Shown one piece after another: positions 7,197 through 15,610 of a stretch of 32,608 bases of DNA (position 1 is the first letter of the stretch; each line of letters begins with the position of its first letter). Under the pieces are notes generated by a model. That model was not told the DNA's origin. It saw nothing but the letters and a program-made list of their open reading frames with translations, and ran no database searches. Source of the DNA: Candidatus Edwardsbacteria bacterium (GTDB taxonomy: Bacteria; Edwardsbacteria; AC1; EtOH8); the NCBI GenBank assembly GCA_018821925.1, contig JAHJLF010000046.1:1-32608 (forward strand). The letters run 5' to 3'. The translations under genes were made by a program, and so were the position numbers.

Positions 7197-10100
7197 ATGC
7201 CCTTACCTCCATCCTTCCGTTGTGAGCGGTCTTTTTACCGTCCTCTTTCCGTCCGTCATAAGAAGACGATATGGTGAAATAGTTGTTTATGCGGTAATCG
7301 TATGTTGCCCGCCAGGTCTTGGTCCAATCCAGGGGGCGGGTGTAGCGGAACTCCAGGGGAATGTTCTCCAAAGGCTGATCGGCTTTCCGGTGGATCACCC
7401 CAGCCTCAGCCTTAAGCTGTCCGGAGAGAGACAGCTTCCGGGACAGGCCGGGGGACAAGGACCAGTGCTGAAAATTCGTGACCGGCACCGGCAGGTTATA
7501 TCGCTGGATCCTCTCCCTTCCGGCCTCCAGCTTGGCGTTCAGATCAAGCTGCCGGCTTAGGCTATATAATATATCAGTTCCCAGAACATCAGGCCGGGCG
7601 CTGCTTTCCAGGCCGATCAGGTCGTTGTAGGTTTCCGATATGTTCGATGACAAATATAACGACAGCCTGGTCCTGGCATCCAGAGGATACCCTAGCTCGG
7701 CTTTTCGCTCGTTGCTACGGCGCACCGTGGCGGTGGACAGGGTCTGGTTGTCGCGATCCCGGCGCCAGCGGTACAGCAGCCTGGCGTTCCAGCCGCCCCC
7801 GGCATAATAGCCGACATCCCCCGAAAGATCCATCGATCCGGAAATATCCTGGGGATGGCTTTCCAGCGAGGGCAGGGTGGCCAGCAGGGCGGGGTTTAAT
7901 TTTCTCAGGGATTTTATTGCCGAAAGAGCCGCCAGATCCAGCCGGAAGCCGGTCCACCAGGCCGGAGAAAAATACTGTCCCGGGTTGAACTGCAGATAGC
8001 TTCTGGCCGAGATCTCGCTGGCCCGGCTGGACGGCCCCTCCTCCAGTATCTGCTTAAGGTAGTTGCCGGCGGTGTCGGGATAGTAGGCCCCGGAAAGCGA
8101 GTCGTAGCTGTAATCCCCGGCCCTGTCCGGCACCTTGACATACACTTCCTTTAAGAGACGAGCCTCGGTGGCATTGAGGCTGTAATCCAATCCGGTTCGG
8201 AGGGATTGCTGCCAGGCGGAGTAGTCCACCCTCAGCAGCCCCAGATTGCTTTTCTGATCCTGCCCTGAGGAATTGGGCCGGATGGCCTTGCTGCGATAGG
8301 TGTGGTCCAGGCTCAAGGCCAGCGATCCCCCGGCATCGTACTTCATAAAACTACTGACCTGGTCGGTATGGCTGGCTCCCTGCCATATCTGCTCCAGGCT
8401 GTCGCGCAACAGGTCCTCGCGCCGGGAATAGCGGCTGCCCCAGTTAAGTTTGTTGGGGCGGCAGGCAAATCCCAGAAAACCCTCCATTATCCGGCCTCCC
8501 GAAGAGGCCCCGCTGTGATAATAATTATCATCCAGAGTATTGCTGGCCCCGGCCTGATAGGTAACTTTACCTTGGGATATTTCCGCCTCTGTCCGGTGTT
8601 CCTGCCGTCCGGCCGAAGACAGCAGGCTGTCGATCCAGGCCCGGCCCAGCAGGGTCTTACGGTAATTGTAGGAGACGGTCAGGGCCGGCCAAGGCTTGAA
8701 GCTGGAGGACCCCTGGTACTTGCGCAGCCACAACCCATCCCTGAGATTGAGCCGCCCCCAGCCTCCGCCGACCTTAAGATATCCGGCCGGCCAGTAGCCG
8801 GCCTTATATTCCTGGGAACGCTGCCCCTCCATGGGATCATGCCTTTTGAGGCCGGTCCAGCCCCCCAGCCCCCAGCGGCTCTCGAAATCGCCCTCGGCAA
8901 GGCCCAGCTCCGAACGGAAATCGCTGCCATACGATATGCCCCGGCCGGACACTTCGAAGCCGCCCCAGTCCAGGGTGTCCCGGCGCCAGAGCAGATCATA
9001 CTTGCCGCCGTCGCCGGCATTATCGCCGTCATCCAGCGATGACAGGGTGTTCAGATCCTTCCAGGTCCTGGCCCCGTTGACAGCCAGCCGGCCGCCTCCC
9101 CAAAGGGTTTTTAACTGCAGGCCCAGCGACCGGAATTCTTCCGGACGGGGATATCTTTTCAGGGCCGCGTATTCTCCTTTCCCCGCACCGGCATATACAA
9201 AAGCCCCCAAGACACTGTCATAAACGTAATCACCTTTCCCCGAGCCCATCCAGGTAAAGGATACGGCATATCGGCCCAAACCCCTTCCGGCATATAAGTA
9301 GACGGAGTCCGGTTTATCGTAGTCGCCGTTGCCGCTGTCGGCCAGAGACCCTCCGTCGCCCCAAAGTTTTGTGGTGTCGTCCCCGGCCTCTTCCAGCACC
9401 GATCTCCATACATCGTTCATCTCCCCGGCTGACGGCTGTTTGGGATCATCGGATTCCTGGTAATAGGCGCTGCTTATCAGCAGGTTCTTTCCGGCATACA
9501 GGTCGTTGCTGACAAAATACAGGTTCCGGGAAAAGCTCTCCAGTGAATATTCGAACTCGGCGGTGATCCTGGAATCGTCGGTGATCATCCGGCGCGGGGT
9601 GAACAATATCTGGCCCTTATCATAGTCTATGGTATAGTCGCGGTCACTCCCCCGTTGCAGCAGCGTCCCGTCCAGCCAAATCCGGTCGCTGTTGGCCAGC
9701 ACCCGGAAAGCATTGGCCCCTTCCGGAACGGTAAGCTGGTAGGGCCCCTGAACCCCGTCCCGGCCAGAGAAGCGGACATATCCCGGCTTCCCTTTGGCGC
9801 TGGACACCGAAAATCCCAGGGAGTTTGACCGGTAGGAGAAGGCCGCATCCAGCCCCTGCAACTGGCGCTGGACATTAAGCAGTTCCTGGCGGTGATATGA
9901 CAGGTCGTAATCCCCCACCACTGCCGACCAGTTGGAGGAGTTGGCCCGGATGAATATCTTATCTATCTGGCTCAGTTCCTGGGTGCTGCCGCTGACCGGC
10001 ATTCCCTGGTCGGACAGCATGGCGTTGACCTCCAGGTTCTCCCCCAGGCGTCCGTTGACCCTGACGTTCAGGGACTGGTCCAGTGACAGGTCCCTCCCGC

Positions 10101-10569
10101 TGCCCAGGCTTATTCCCACGGATTTGCTGCCGCCGAACCTCAGTTGTCCGTCCCTGGCCTGCAGCCATTGGCTCAGGCTGTCGGATCCGGCCTGCTGGCT
10201 CGAGGCCGGCAAAGAAACCAGTTTAAAAGTATCGGGAAATAATTGCAGATACTGTCTCTGAGGCGGTATCTGCAGAGGCAGGGCCGAAAAATAGATAGTA
10301 AGAGTATCCCCCCAGGCCAGGGGCAATGCCAGATAGATAGTTCCCTGGTTGTAATCAATGGCGTAATCCAGATTGCGCAACAGGCGCCTCTCACCCAGCA
10401 GGACGCTGTCGCTGCCGAGAAAAACGAAGGGCGCCCCCAGCCGGTATTCATTCACAGCGGGGTCGCCTGCGATCATAATGCTTTTCCGGATCGGGGAGAT
10501 GCTCTCCGCTCCAGAATAACCGAACCATAGGCCCAGGGCAATAATTGTTATGGCCACGCTGGTCCGCAT
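7189..10569 (-). CDS. Large SprA-like outer-membrane beta-barrel protein
   Basis: The 1126-residue protein begins at the ATG at 10569, giving a signal peptide (MRTSVAITIIALGLWFGYSG); the open frame extends 39 codons upstream but that part is not protein-like. FGGSKSVGISLG (about 145-156), the SDQGMP...IDKIFIR stretch (about 186-208) and DYTIDYDKGQILFTP (about 311-325) resemble the repeated N-terminal pattern of SprA/Sov, the type IX translocon. The rest is alternating aromatic beta strands with Gly/Asp/Ser turns, ending in phenylalanine, as in an outer-membrane barrel. At about half the length of SprA it may be a shortened translocon or a related large porin. The start follows the lipoprotein stop by 5 nt. 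Confidence 0.75.
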   Translation of the reverse strand: MRTSVAITIIALGLWFGYSGAESISPIRKSIMIAGDPAVNEYRLGAPFVFLGSDSVLLGERRLLRNLDYAIDYNQGTIYLALPLAWGDTLTIYFSALPLQIPPQRQYLQLFPDTFKLVSLPASSQQAGSDSLSQWLQARDGQLRFGGSKSVGISLGSGRDLSLDQSLNVRVNGRLGENLEVNAMLSDQGMPVSGSTQELSQIDKIFIRANSSNWSAVVGDYDLSYHRQELLNVQRQLQGLDAAFSYRSNSLGFSVSSAKGKPGYVRFSGRDGVQGPYQLTVPEGANAFRVLANSDRIWLDGTLLQRGSDRDYTIDYDKGQILFTPRRMITDDSRITAEFEYSLESFSRNLYFVSNDLYAGKNLLISSAYYQESDDPKQPSAGEMNDVWRSVLEEAGDDTTKLWGDGGSLADSGNGDYDKPDSVYLYAGRGLGRYAVSFTWMGSGKGDYVYDSVLGAFVYAGAGKGEYAALKRYPRPEEFRSLGLQLKTLWGGGRLAVNGARTWKDLNTLSSLDDGDNAGDGGKYDLLWRRDTLDWGGFEVSGRGISYGSDFRSELGLAEGDFESRWGLGGWTGLKRHDPMEGQRSQEYKAGYWPAGYLKVGGGWGRLNLRDGLWLRKYQGSSSFKPWPALTVSYNYRKTLLGRAWIDSLLSSAGRQEHRTEAEISQGKVTYQAGASNTLDDNYYHSGASSGGRIMEGFLGFACRPNKLNWGSRYSRREDLLRDSLEQIWQGASHTDQVSSFMKYDAGGSLALSLDHTYRSKAIRPNSSGQDQKSNLGLLRVDYSAWQQSLRTGLDYSLNATEARLLKEVYVKVPDRAGDYSYDSLSGAYYPDTAGNYLKQILEEGPSSRASEISARSYLQFNPGQYFSPAWWTGFRLDLAALSAIKSLRKLNPALLATLPSLESHPQDISGSMDLSGDVGYYAGGGWNARLLYRWRRDRDNQTLSTATVRRSNERKAELGYPLDARTRLSLYLSSNISETYNDLIGLESSARPDVLGTDILYSLSRQLDLNAKLEAGRERIQRYNLPVPVTNFQHWSLSPGLSRKLSLSGQLKAEAGVIHRKADQPLENIPLEFRYTRPLDWTKTWRATYDYRINNYFTISSSYDGRKEDGKKTAHNGRMEVRAYF

Positions 10570-10574
10570 AGCCC

Positions 10575-11432
10575 CTAGAACTTGACAAAGGCCAGATTTC
10601 CATCCTCGGCGACAACTCCGCTGCCGAACGGGCTCAGGGCTACGGCATATGGCTTCTGGAAGGGAACCCCCATCTGTTTGACCCACTGATCCCTTTCATA
10701 AACATACACCCCGACCATCCCCTGTTCCGGCTGGCATATCCACAGCCGTCCCAGGTAATCGAAGCCCACCGCCTGAGGGTGGTTCCCAACCGGTATATGT
10801 ATTGAGCTGTGCCTGGCGCCGTAAAGATTATAGAACATGATTATCCCGCTGCGCGAATCAGCCAGGGCCATAATGTTCCTTGAGACATCAATCGTGATCG
10901 AGCCCGGACGGAACACGCCCCCGCCGGACATCTCGATGCGAAAGCTCCGCAGTTCATATCCTGAGCGGTCAACCACCTTGACCTGGGCATTGATGCCGTC
11001 CAGCAGATAAATGTCACCGGTGATGGTGGCGGCGCCGGTCGAGGCCGAAATGCCGGAAAAGCCCGCTTCGGATAACTGCTGTCCTTTCCGGTCGAAGCAT
11101 TTTATTTTCCGATCCAGGTTATTCAGCAGCCAATAACAATCCGCTCCGCCGGTTATAAGAACATCCCTGGGCCGGGACAGATCTGTACGAAAAAGCTCCG
11201 TTCCGTCCCAGCCGGCCGAGGCCAGAACCCAGCCGGCAGCCTGGGTATAACAGGCATTGCCCGAACGGTCGGCGGCCAGAGAGGAAACTTCCGACAAGAT
11301 CTGGAGGGGATAACGCAATGCGATATCAACCGATCTTTCATTCATCCTGATCGAGGGCCTTGGCGGGTCAATGTAGGCGGTGCAGGAAAGGATCGCCAGG
11401 CTGGAAATCAGCAGATACCTTTTAAACTTCAT
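10575..11432 (-). CDS. Beta-propeller (NHL-like) lipoprotein
   Basis: A 285-residue predicted lipoprotein: MKFKRYLLISSLAILSC has a lipobox (LAILSC, Cys17). The mature part has repeated blade-like units (SSLAADRSGNACY, DVLITGGADCYWL, SITIDVSRNIMALADS, VGFDYLGRLWICQP, VALSPFGSGVVAED), suggesting a six-bladed NHL/SMP-30-like propeller used for binding rather than catalysis. The ATG at 11432 is chosen because it gives the lipoprotein signal; the open frame continues 39 codons upstream through the terminator hairpin and is probably untranslated. It lies 5 nt before the SprA-like gene and could be a lipoprotein partner of it. Confidence 0.8.
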   Translation of the reverse strand: MKFKRYLLISSLAILSCTAYIDPPRPSIRMNERSVDIALRYPLQILSEVSSLAADRSGNACYTQAAGWVLASAGWDGTELFRTDLSRPRDVLITGGADCYWLLNNLDRKIKCFDRKGQQLSEAGFSGISASTGAATITGDIYLLDGINAQVKVVDRSGYELRSFRIEMSGGGVFRPGSITIDVSRNIMALADSRSGIIMFYNLYGARHSSIHIPVGNHPQAVGFDYLGRLWICQPEQGMVGVYVYERDQWVKQMGVPFQKPYAVALSPFGSGVVAEDGNLAFVKF

Positions 11433-11453
11433 TATATTCGATCCCCAATAATT

Positions 11454-11497
11454 GAAAAATCCTCCGAGGCTGCATCCACAGGGCAGGAGGATTTTTC
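11454..11497 (-). terminator. Rho-independent-type terminator inside the envelope gene run
   Basis: A perfect 12-bp inverted repeat (GAAAAATCCTCC at 11454-11465 against GGAGGATTTTTC at 11486-11497) encloses a 20-nt loop and ends in a T run on either strand. It sits between the DUF5683-like stop and the beta-propeller lipoprotein start, so it could reduce transcription of the last three envelope genes. Confidence 0.65.
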
Positions 11498-11512
11498 GGC
11501 TTATCACTGTAT

Positions 11513-12325
11513 TTAAAAACTTTTTCCCAGAGCCACCCCGATATCGCAATTGCGGGTGGTTAGGAACTTAAGCTGCCAGCTCTCCTCAAGCTCCGCCCTC
11601 TTCAGCCGGTTCTTGTTGTATCGCTTGGTCAATCGGGCGGCATTGACCGCTGAAAGAAGGTGGTTTAAAATGGCCGCCCCGTAAGAATAGCTTATCCGGT
11701 GCAAAGATTCCTGGCTCTTGACCCTCAAGCCCCGGTATTGATACCAATCAGTTTGCGTCTGCCAGGCCCAGTCATCGGGGGACCCGTATAGCAGTCCGGT
11801 CACATAGGTCTCCTGAGCCTGGGGGTCATCGGGGTAGATCATCCGGGCCTCGGCCCAGATGTCCTCGTTGTACCAGTAACTGCTGGGGTATTCGTAGATA
11901 TTCTGGTAGTAGATATCCTCGGTCTGTTCCGGGTTGGCCCCGGCCTGCTGGGCGGCAAAATTGCGGTAATCCCGCTTCCACATCTCCCCCTGAAATTTGG
12001 AAAAGGCGGCGAATGACCAGATCATGGCCTCGGCCCCCAGAAAAGCCTTGGCCTGGGTCTTGGCCCCGGCGTAATACTCGCCGGCTCCCGGAAGGATCAG
12101 AGACATGAAGAAAGCCTTTTTAAGGGATTTTTTCGGGACTCTTATTTTTTCAGTTTTGGTGTTAGAATCCACCGGAAGGGATACGGCTGAAGGCGTGATC
12201 TCATCCACATTGATGTGAGTGCTATCAGCGCTGGGTCCCTTTTCTTCCACCGCGCTTTCCACCGCCAACAGGCTGCCGGATAGAAATGCCGCCATCATAA
12301 ATGTATAGATAAAATACTTAATCAT
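11513..12325 (-). CDS. DUF5683-like envelope protein
   Basis: A 270-residue protein with signal peptide MIKYFIYTFMMAAFLSGSLLA, a low-complexity linker, and a conserved-looking segment AFFMSLILPGAGEYYAGAKTQAKAF (about residues 70-95) typical of DUF5683-type proteins common in the FCB group. Hydrophobic stretches around 73-108 suggest membrane association, and the C-terminus ends in phenylalanine. Function is unknown. It overlaps the M6 protease stop by 4 nt (ATGA), so the two are translationally coupled, and it is followed by a terminator hairpin. Confidence 0.78.
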   Translation of the reverse strand: MIKYFIYTFMMAAFLSGSLLAVESAVEEKGPSADSTHINVDEITPSAVSLPVDSNTKTEKIRVPKKSLKKAFFMSLILPGAGEYYAGAKTQAKAFLGAEAMIWSFAAFSKFQGEMWKRDYRNFAAQQAGANPEQTEDIYYQNIYEYPSSYWYNEDIWAEARMIYPDDPQAQETYVTGLLYGSPDDWAWQTQTDWYQYRGLRVKSQESLHRISYSYGAAILNHLLSAVNAARLTKRYNKNRLKRAELEESWQLKFLTTRNCDIGVALGKSF

Positions 12326-15300
12326 CTTATCACCGCCGCTTTCAATATCTGGTATTGGGTATCGTTAGTGGATACAGCCTCCAGCCGGATCAAGTAGACC
12401 CCGAAGGCCAGGTTGCCAAGCTGCCATAATATTTCGTTCTCTGTTCCGGCAAATCCCGGCTGGCTGAAATCCTGGACCAGGTCGCCGGCCAGGTTGAAAA
12501 CTTTTATATTCACGTTGGCTTGAGTGTTCAAGGAGAATCGTATTTTGGCGGAATTCCCCCGGGCCGGATTGGGATACACATAAGCATTGGCCAGCAGTTT
12601 ATCCGAACTCTTCAGCGGATGCTGGGAAAGATCCCAATTCAAATATCCGGAGTTGGCCTGGTCGTTATGGAACCCGGTCCAGTGGCTGGTCCTGCTGGAA
12701 AAAGCTGACGGAAGGCTCCAGACATACAGCCTTCCGTCATCGCAGCCGATGGCCAGTTCGGTGCCGGTGGTATCTCCGTCCAGATCAAACGCCAACGGTG
12801 TGGAATAGGTACGGCCACCGATGGTCAAAGGGAAGCCGGCCGCATCGGTGCCGTCATTGTTGAAGGCCATCAACGAGTTGTCCGGGGAGCCGATCACGAT
12901 CTCCGGCAGGCGGTCCCCGTCCACATCGGCCATTATCGGAGAGGACTGCACTAATTGCGATGCCGAAACAACCACCGGGAATCCCTCCACCAGGGTGCCG
13001 TTGTAGTTGTAGACGTGAAGTTTATTGTCCACCGCCAAGGCGATCTCCAGATATCCGTCCCCGTCAATATCGCCCAGGGCCGGAGAAGACAGGGCGATCC
13101 CACTATAGCTTACCGGCCAGCCCTTCAAAAGCTTACCGGCCTTATCTATCACATAGATGCCCTTGTTGGTACAGCATACGATCTCCGGATTTCCGTCCCG
13201 GTCAATATCGCCTACCGCCGGCGAGGAGCTGACCACATCGGCCCAGGGTTGCAATGCCGGGAATCCCGCCACCAACTCTCCATTCCCTTTAAAAACGAAC
13301 ACCCGGCTGTCGCCGGAAAGAACGATGATCTCCTTCCCCGGCGACGAGGCATCCAATTCGGCCAAAGCCGGAGTGGAGCGGGTTTCCATTTTCAGATCAT
13401 AGGGAAAGCCCGATAGAATATTCCCTTGATGGTCCCAAACATGCAATTTCATATCCTCGCCGGCCGCAATCACCTCCATGGTGTCATCGCCGGTGACATC
13501 GCCCAGAGTCACTGAGGAATATATGGGCCCGGTAACATTGACCGGAAATCCTGACATTAGCGTGGCGTGGTAGATAACGTAAGGGTTTCCATTGTCCGAA
13601 AGCACCGTGTCCGGCTGGGGGATCAGGCTGAACCCGGATATCTGCCCCTCGGTCATGGAATAAGACGAGGTAATGAATACCTCCTGCACCCCGTCCAGAT
13701 TTATATCGGCCACCGCCGGCGAGGAATATATATAACTGCCGTCCTTGACCCGGGCGATCTCGGCCCGGACCTGGACCGTGTCGTTGCCCGCCAGCACCAA
13801 AACCGTATCCCGGTTGAACAACCCGGAGCCGTCAGCCTTCCAGGCATACAATCTGCCCAACACACCGGCAACCAACACCGCTTTATAGGATGAATCGGTG
13901 CCGGGATACATTGTTATATAATTAACGCTGTTCCAGTCCACCGTATCCCCCAGCACTGCCGGGAAGCCCGGCACCGCCCAGCCCACCTTCACCCGGGCTT
14001 TCATGGTATCCCCCGGAAGTGAGATGTTATAGATGGAGATATGGGTGGACGAGCCGTCGTTGGCCAGAGTGGCTGGGTTGCTGGCGTCATCCAGCCGGTC
14101 GTTATTGCCCCTGAAATAGGCATCGTAGGGGCTGGCGATGGTGGAATACGGCGAGCTGACCCAGTGCCGCAGATCCTGGATATGGTCGGCCTCCAGCATA
14201 TAGATGGCCTTGACATTGCCGGTCATCAGGCTGTTATCATCCCAGCGCTGTCGGATCAAGTCTTCATCCACATGATAAACCAGAAGACCCCCTTTGTTCA
14301 GGTCGAAGGGCAACGACATGTCGTAATCGTCAACCTTCACCAGCACCCCGTTGCGCCAGGTCCGCACCGCACTGTGATCCGAACCGTAGCCGTAGATCAG
14401 GGAATCGGAAAAATCTACAGCATCGTCGGGGTTGGCCCAGGCCCGGCGGTTCTCTATCAGATAATATTCGTGGGAATTGATCGGGATCTTGACGATGGCT
14501 TTGGGATCCTTGGCCACCCAGGCGAAAACCTGTTCGAAGTCGTCCCCCGGCTTAAGCTCTATGGGTTCGGCCCAGCCCAGAAATACCTTGCACCAGGCCG
14601 AAAGATGCGGCGGGACATAGGCGTTCATGTTGAATGAGCCCCAGGACATCAACTCCCACTCCCCCAGCCCGGCCGACTCGTAGGTGTAATCATAAAGGTC
14701 GGGCAGTCCCAGCTGGTGGCCGAATTCGTGGGCAAACTCCCCCTGGGAGCCCAGCACCATGCCGTCCTGGCTCTGGGTGGCGGCGTCCAGGATCCCATCG
14801 TAGATGGTATCGGCCCCGGCATTGGCGATCAGCGGCTGGTCGCCCAAAGAGATGAACACCGAGGGGATATCGGCCCCCCAAGGATCGGTCTGCCAGCAGG
14901 AGCCGGCATGAACGATCATAAATGATTGATAATCACGGAAGGATATATTCAGCGGGTCGTTATCTGCCGCGGCTATGGCATCCCTGAATAGGAAATACAG
15001 TCCGGCTCCCCAGTTGTCCCAGTTATTATAGAAGTCGCTGTAGAAAGACATCTGGTGCGGCAGGGTATAGTCGGCGGTATCTCCCTTGGGAAACTGCTCG
15101 AACTCAATATAGAGTTTTCCATAGGAGACCGCCCAGTAGTAGTTGTGCATGGCCAGCATCTGGTTATGGATATAGGTGCTGTCGTGAGGCGGCTCGTAAT
15201 ACAGGTTGTGCCCCTGGGCCGGATCGTTGTTGGTGTAGATCGGCTCCCCGTTGCCGGCATAGTCAAAATGCCCGTTGCCGGTGGTGTTGATGTCGCTATC

Positions 15301-15576
15301 CAGCTGGAACTGGGCTTTGATCACCAGCACCCGGATGGTGTCGGGAGTGGCTGCCTTGATGCCTTTTTTTACCTTGGCGGCCCGGATCCCTCCCAGGATA
15401 TTGCGGGTGGAAACGGCGTCCCGGTAGCCCTTGGGCTGCTGTTTTATCTGTTCGGCAATGGACATGGAACTTTTCCAGGTCGCCTTCAAATTCTTCAGAT
15501 CATCGCCGTGCAATCTGCTAGCAAGCAATACTGTAATGGCCACCAATCCGATCATATTATTAAATGATAACCTCAA
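12322..15576 (-). CDS. Secreted M6 family metalloprotease with FG-GAP repeats and T9SS-like C-terminal domain
   Basis: A 1084-residue secreted zinc protease. After a signal peptide, the M6 domain carries HEFGHQLGLPD (H283, E284, H287, D293) and a met-turn in ELMSWGSFN (M310), with the M6-typical EYYLIENRRAW near 370. Seven FG-GAP/VCBS-like units (such as SSPALGDIDGDGYLEI) fill about residues 616-948 and probably form a calcium-binding propeller. The last 85 residues (YVYPNPARG...VFNLAGDLVQ...KAAVIR) are a FlgD-Ig/type IX sorting-like domain. The start is TTG at 15576, supported by GGGGGAGG 5-6 nt upstream. It is the likely cargo of the PorU/PorV-like pair encoded just upstream. Confidence 0.93.
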   Translation of the reverse strand: MRLSFNNMIGLVAITVLLASRLHGDDLKNLKATWKSSMSIAEQIKQQPKGYRDAVSTRNILGGIRAAKVKKGIKAATPDTIRVLVIKAQFQLDSDINTTGNGHFDYAGNGEPIYTNNDPAQGHNLYYEPPHDSTYIHNQMLAMHNYYWAVSYGKLYIEFEQFPKGDTADYTLPHQMSFYSDFYNNWDNWGAGLYFLFRDAIAAADNDPLNISFRDYQSFMIVHAGSCWQTDPWGADIPSVFISLGDQPLIANAGADTIYDGILDAATQSQDGMVLGSQGEFAHEFGHQLGLPDLYDYTYESAGLGEWELMSWGSFNMNAYVPPHLSAWCKVFLGWAEPIELKPGDDFEQVFAWVAKDPKAIVKIPINSHEYYLIENRRAWANPDDAVDFSDSLIYGYGSDHSAVRTWRNGVLVKVDDYDMSLPFDLNKGGLLVYHVDEDLIRQRWDDNSLMTGNVKAIYMLEADHIQDLRHWVSSPYSTIASPYDAYFRGNNDRLDDASNPATLANDGSSTHISIYNISLPGDTMKARVKVGWAVPGFPAVLGDTVDWNSVNYITMYPGTDSSYKAVLVAGVLGRLYAWKADGSGLFNRDTVLVLAGNDTVQVRAEIARVKDGSYIYSSPAVADINLDGVQEVFITSSYSMTEGQISGFSLIPQPDTVLSDNGNPYVIYHATLMSGFPVNVTGPIYSSVTLGDVTGDDTMEVIAAGEDMKLHVWDHQGNILSGFPYDLKMETRSTPALAELDASSPGKEIIVLSGDSRVFVFKGNGELVAGFPALQPWADVVSSSPAVGDIDRDGNPEIVCCTNKGIYVIDKAGKLLKGWPVSYSGIALSSPALGDIDGDGYLEIALAVDNKLHVYNYNGTLVEGFPVVVSASQLVQSSPIMADVDGDRLPEIVIGSPDNSLMAFNNDGTDAAGFPLTIGGRTYSTPLAFDLDGDTTGTELAIGCDDGRLYVWSLPSAFSSRTSHWTGFHNDQANSGYLNWDLSQHPLKSSDKLLANAYVYPNPARGNSAKIRFSLNTQANVNIKVFNLAGDLVQDFSQPGFAGTENEILWQLGNLAFGVYLIRLEAVSTNDTQYQILKAAVIR

Positions 15577-15610
15577 AACGCCTCCCCCGATTCATAGGTT
15601 TGAATGTCTG

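Noticed and set aside
8302-9042. Long plus-strand frames opposite the large barrel, M6 and pilB genes (for example 14041-14637, 29048-29884, 26333-26911)
   Set aside because: They mirror GC-rich coding DNA on the minus strand, lack ribosome sites and show no recognisable motifs.
10570-10686. N-terminal extension of the large barrel protein to 10686
   Set aside because: It overlaps the lipoprotein gene by over 100 nt, is Arg/Cys-rich and precedes a normal signal peptide that starts at 10569.
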